Below, piece after piece: positions 62,804-64,000 of a DNA stretch of 64,000 nt. Source of the DNA: JAEUOS01 sp965279115 (lineage in GTDB: Bacteria; Pseudomonadota; Gammaproteobacteria; Burkholderiales; JAEUOS01). The position numbers and the translations under genes are program-made. Under the pieces are notes generated by a model, which did no database searches, was not told the origin of the DNA, and saw only the letters and a list, made by a program, of their open reading frames with translations. Positions within the stretch are counted from its first letter, which is position 1; each line of letters opens with the position of its first letter. The DNA is taken from positions 1,178,001-1,242,000 of the forward strand of contig OZ257137.1 in assembly GCA_965279115.1 (NCBI GenBank), given 5' to 3'.

Positions 62804-62883
62804 CAACGCCCTTCCTGAAGCAGTTCGTTCCCTCGACGCCGCCTGGGGCGCATCCCAGGTCCACAACGGAAGGAAGGTTGGCC

Positions 62884-63924
62884 ATGTTGATGAAGGTCGC
62901 AGCGAAAACACTGGTAGCCACACTGTTACTGGCCGCAATGATCACCCCGAGTTCGGCGCAGCAGCCGACCCGGATCCGCGTCAGCCTCGACTGGCTGTTC
63001 CAGGGCCCGGCCGCGTTCTTCCTCCTGCCCCTGGCCAAGGGCTATTTCAAGGAAGAAGGCCTGGATGTCACGATCGACGCCGGCAACGGGTCGGCGGGCG
63101 TGCTCACCCGGGTGGCGGGCGGTTCGCATGACATGGCGCTTGCCGACGTGAGCGCGTTCACCGAATTCCTCGGCGCGAACCCCTCCTCGCCGCAAGCACA
63201 ACTGCAGGGCATCTTCACGCTCTATGATGCCTCGCCGGCGGCGGTTGTCACACTCAGGAAGTCGGGCATCACCAAGCCTAAAGACTTTGAAGGCAAAACC
63301 ATTGGCGGGCCGATCTCCGACGCAGGACGAAAGGCGTTTCCGCTCTTCGCCCGTGCCACCGGCCTGGACATGAGCAAGATCAAATGGACCACGATGGAGC
63401 CGTCCCTGCGCGAAACCATGCTGGTGCGCAACGAGGTCGACGCCGTGACCGGATTTCTTTTTTCCAACTGGTTCAGCCTGCTGCAGCGGGGCGCCAAGGA
63501 AGAGGACATCGTCGCCTTCAAGTACGCCGACCATGGCGCCACGTTGTACGGCAGCTTCATCGTGGCCAGCCCGAAGTTCATCGCCGAGCAGCCGGACGCG
63601 ATCCGGCGCTTCAATCGCGCGCTCGTCAAGGGTGTCCGGGAGGTGGTCCAGAATCCTGACGCGGCGATGCAATACGTCAAGGCGCGCGATCCGCTGATCG
63701 ACCTGCCGCTTGAAACGCGCCGACTCAAGATGGCGATCGATATCTCGGTCAAGACCGCCAACACGGTGGCCAATGGCATCGGCGCGGTCAACAAGGTCCG
63801 TCTCGAGAACTCGACCGCGGAGGTCGTCGCGGCATTCGCGCTCAAGAACTCTCCGGTGGTCGACAACATGTTCAATTCGAATTTCCTGCCGGCCAAGAGC
63901 GATCGCATGGTGTTCTCGAAGTAG
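62884..63924 (+). CDS. NMT1/THI5-type ABC substrate-binding protein
   Basis: 346 residues; start MLMKVAAKTL at 62884, with AAGGAAGG upstream (a second ATG is two codons later). Signal peptide about 1-26 (TLLLAAMITPSSAQ). Fold marks: IRVSLDWLFQGPAAFFLLPLAKGYFKEEGLDV, GVLTRVAGGSHDMALADVSAF, KPKDFEGKTIGGPISDAGRKAF. Relatives bind pyrimidine precursors, nitrate, sulfonates or riboflavin. Ligand not assignable. Followed 4 bases later by a probable oxygenase gene. Preceded by a sigma-54-like promoter, suggesting nitrogen-linked control. Confidence 0.9.
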   Translation: MLMKVAAKTLVATLLLAAMITPSSAQQPTRIRVSLDWLFQGPAAFFLLPLAKGYFKEEGLDVTIDAGNGSAGVLTRVAGGSHDMALADVSAFTEFLGANPSSPQAQLQGIFTLYDASPAAVVTLRKSGITKPKDFEGKTIGGPISDAGRKAFPLFARATGLDMSKIKWTTMEPSLRETMLVRNEVDAVTGFLFSNWFSLLQRGAKEEDIVAFKYADHGATLYGSFIVASPKFIAEQPDAIRRFNRALVKGVREVVQNPDAAMQYVKARDPLIDLPLETRRLKMAIDISVKTANTVANGIGAVNKVRLENSTAEVVAAFALKNSPVVDNMFNSNFLPAKSDRMVFSK

Positions 63925-63928
63925 TCGC

Positions 63929-64000
63929 ATGGCCAACAAGCTCCCGATCATCGACTTCAGCGGCCTCGCTTCCGGCCAGCAGGAAGCGCGCGTCGCCATC
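63929..64000 (+). CDS. Start of 2OG-Fe(II) oxygenase (isopenicillin N synthase-like), cut by window edge
   Basis: 24 codons from ATG at 63929 with N-terminus MANKLPIIDFSGLASG, the conserved LPIIDxS opening of the DIOX_N domain. The rest is outside the window. Together with the binding protein 4 bases upstream it forms an operon. The family assignment rests on this short stretch only. Confidence 0.55.
   Translation, partial: MANKLPIIDFSGLASGQQEARVAI

Noticed and set aside
62588..62883. TPP riboswitch ahead of the THI5/NMT1-like gene
   Set aside because: No thi-box motifs (CTGAGA, ACCTGATCTGG) were found; only a sigma-54-like promoter is visible.

Overview
The window is about 64 kb of GC-rich DNA (roughly 64% by eye) that reads as chromosome of a free-living betaproteobacterium (Burkholderiales, Rhodocyclales or Nitrosomonadales-like; I cannot place the genus). 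Supporting signs are the gene order tkt-gap-pgk-pyk-fba-purC-purE-purK-sua5, an aerobic benzoyl-CoA (box) cluster with its BoxR regulator, two PEP-CTERM exosortase substrates and several Bug/TctC-type solute-binding proteins. No rRNA, tRNA, insertion sequence, prophage or CRISPR array was seen.

Layout. 1-3481: Gld-type ABC transporter operon on the minus strand (gldG runs off the left edge). 3787-4301: a convincing cyclic-di-GMP-I riboswitch in front of a small exported protein. 4315-9600: flavodoxin-like protein, enoyl-CoA hydratase, hydroxyacyl-CoA dehydrogenase, GAF-PAS histidine kinase with a single-domain response regulator, and an exported intradiol dioxygenase-like protein. 9782-14500: two-gene indolepyruvate:ferredoxin oxidoreductase and a TctC-type binding protein. 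14720-16075: first PEP-CTERM protein. 16086-25807: an aromatic-degradation region made of a minus-strand operon (binding protein, FAH-family hydrolase, 2Fe-2S/FAD reductase, VOC protein, NTF2-like protein) and a plus-strand ring-hydroxylating oxygenase alpha/beta pair. Two related LysR regulators lie between them and enclose two divergent type II toxin-antitoxin modules. 25952-31484: HDOD, CmcJ/NvfI-like, EamA exporter, membrane Mrr-like protein, phosphatase, VOC, FGE-like lipoprotein and cold-shock protein. 31835-39775: ABC uptake and catabolic genes (two unlike binding proteins, ATPase, permease, D-aminoacylase-type amidohydrolase, then a RidA-enolase superfamily-TctC operon). 39895-42578: second PEP-CTERM protein, small membrane protein and a DadA-like oxidase behind a tandem glycine riboswitch. 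42609-50702: benzoate-CoA ligase, boxR, boxC, boxB, boxA and an alpha/beta hydrolase. 50718-61264: central carbon and purine genes. 61488-62587: speD and rsmE. 62884-64000: a binding protein behind a sigma-54-like promoter, followed by the start of a probable 2OG-Fe(II) oxygenase.

How it fits together. The region describes an aromatic-compound and organic-acid scavenger. Benzoate is activated to benzoyl-CoA, epoxidised by BoxAB and opened by BoxC; a second substrate is probably attacked by the Rieske oxygenase; beta-oxidation-type enzymes and indolepyruvate oxidoreductase handle CoA-thioester and amino-acid-derived intermediates. Regulation is unusually visible in the DNA: a c-di-GMP riboswitch with an RBS-blocking hairpin, a tandem glycine riboswitch, TGCA repeats at both box promoters, a perfect inverted repeat before one antitoxin gene, a GG-N10-GC promoter, and a strong terminator placed directly ahead of pgk.
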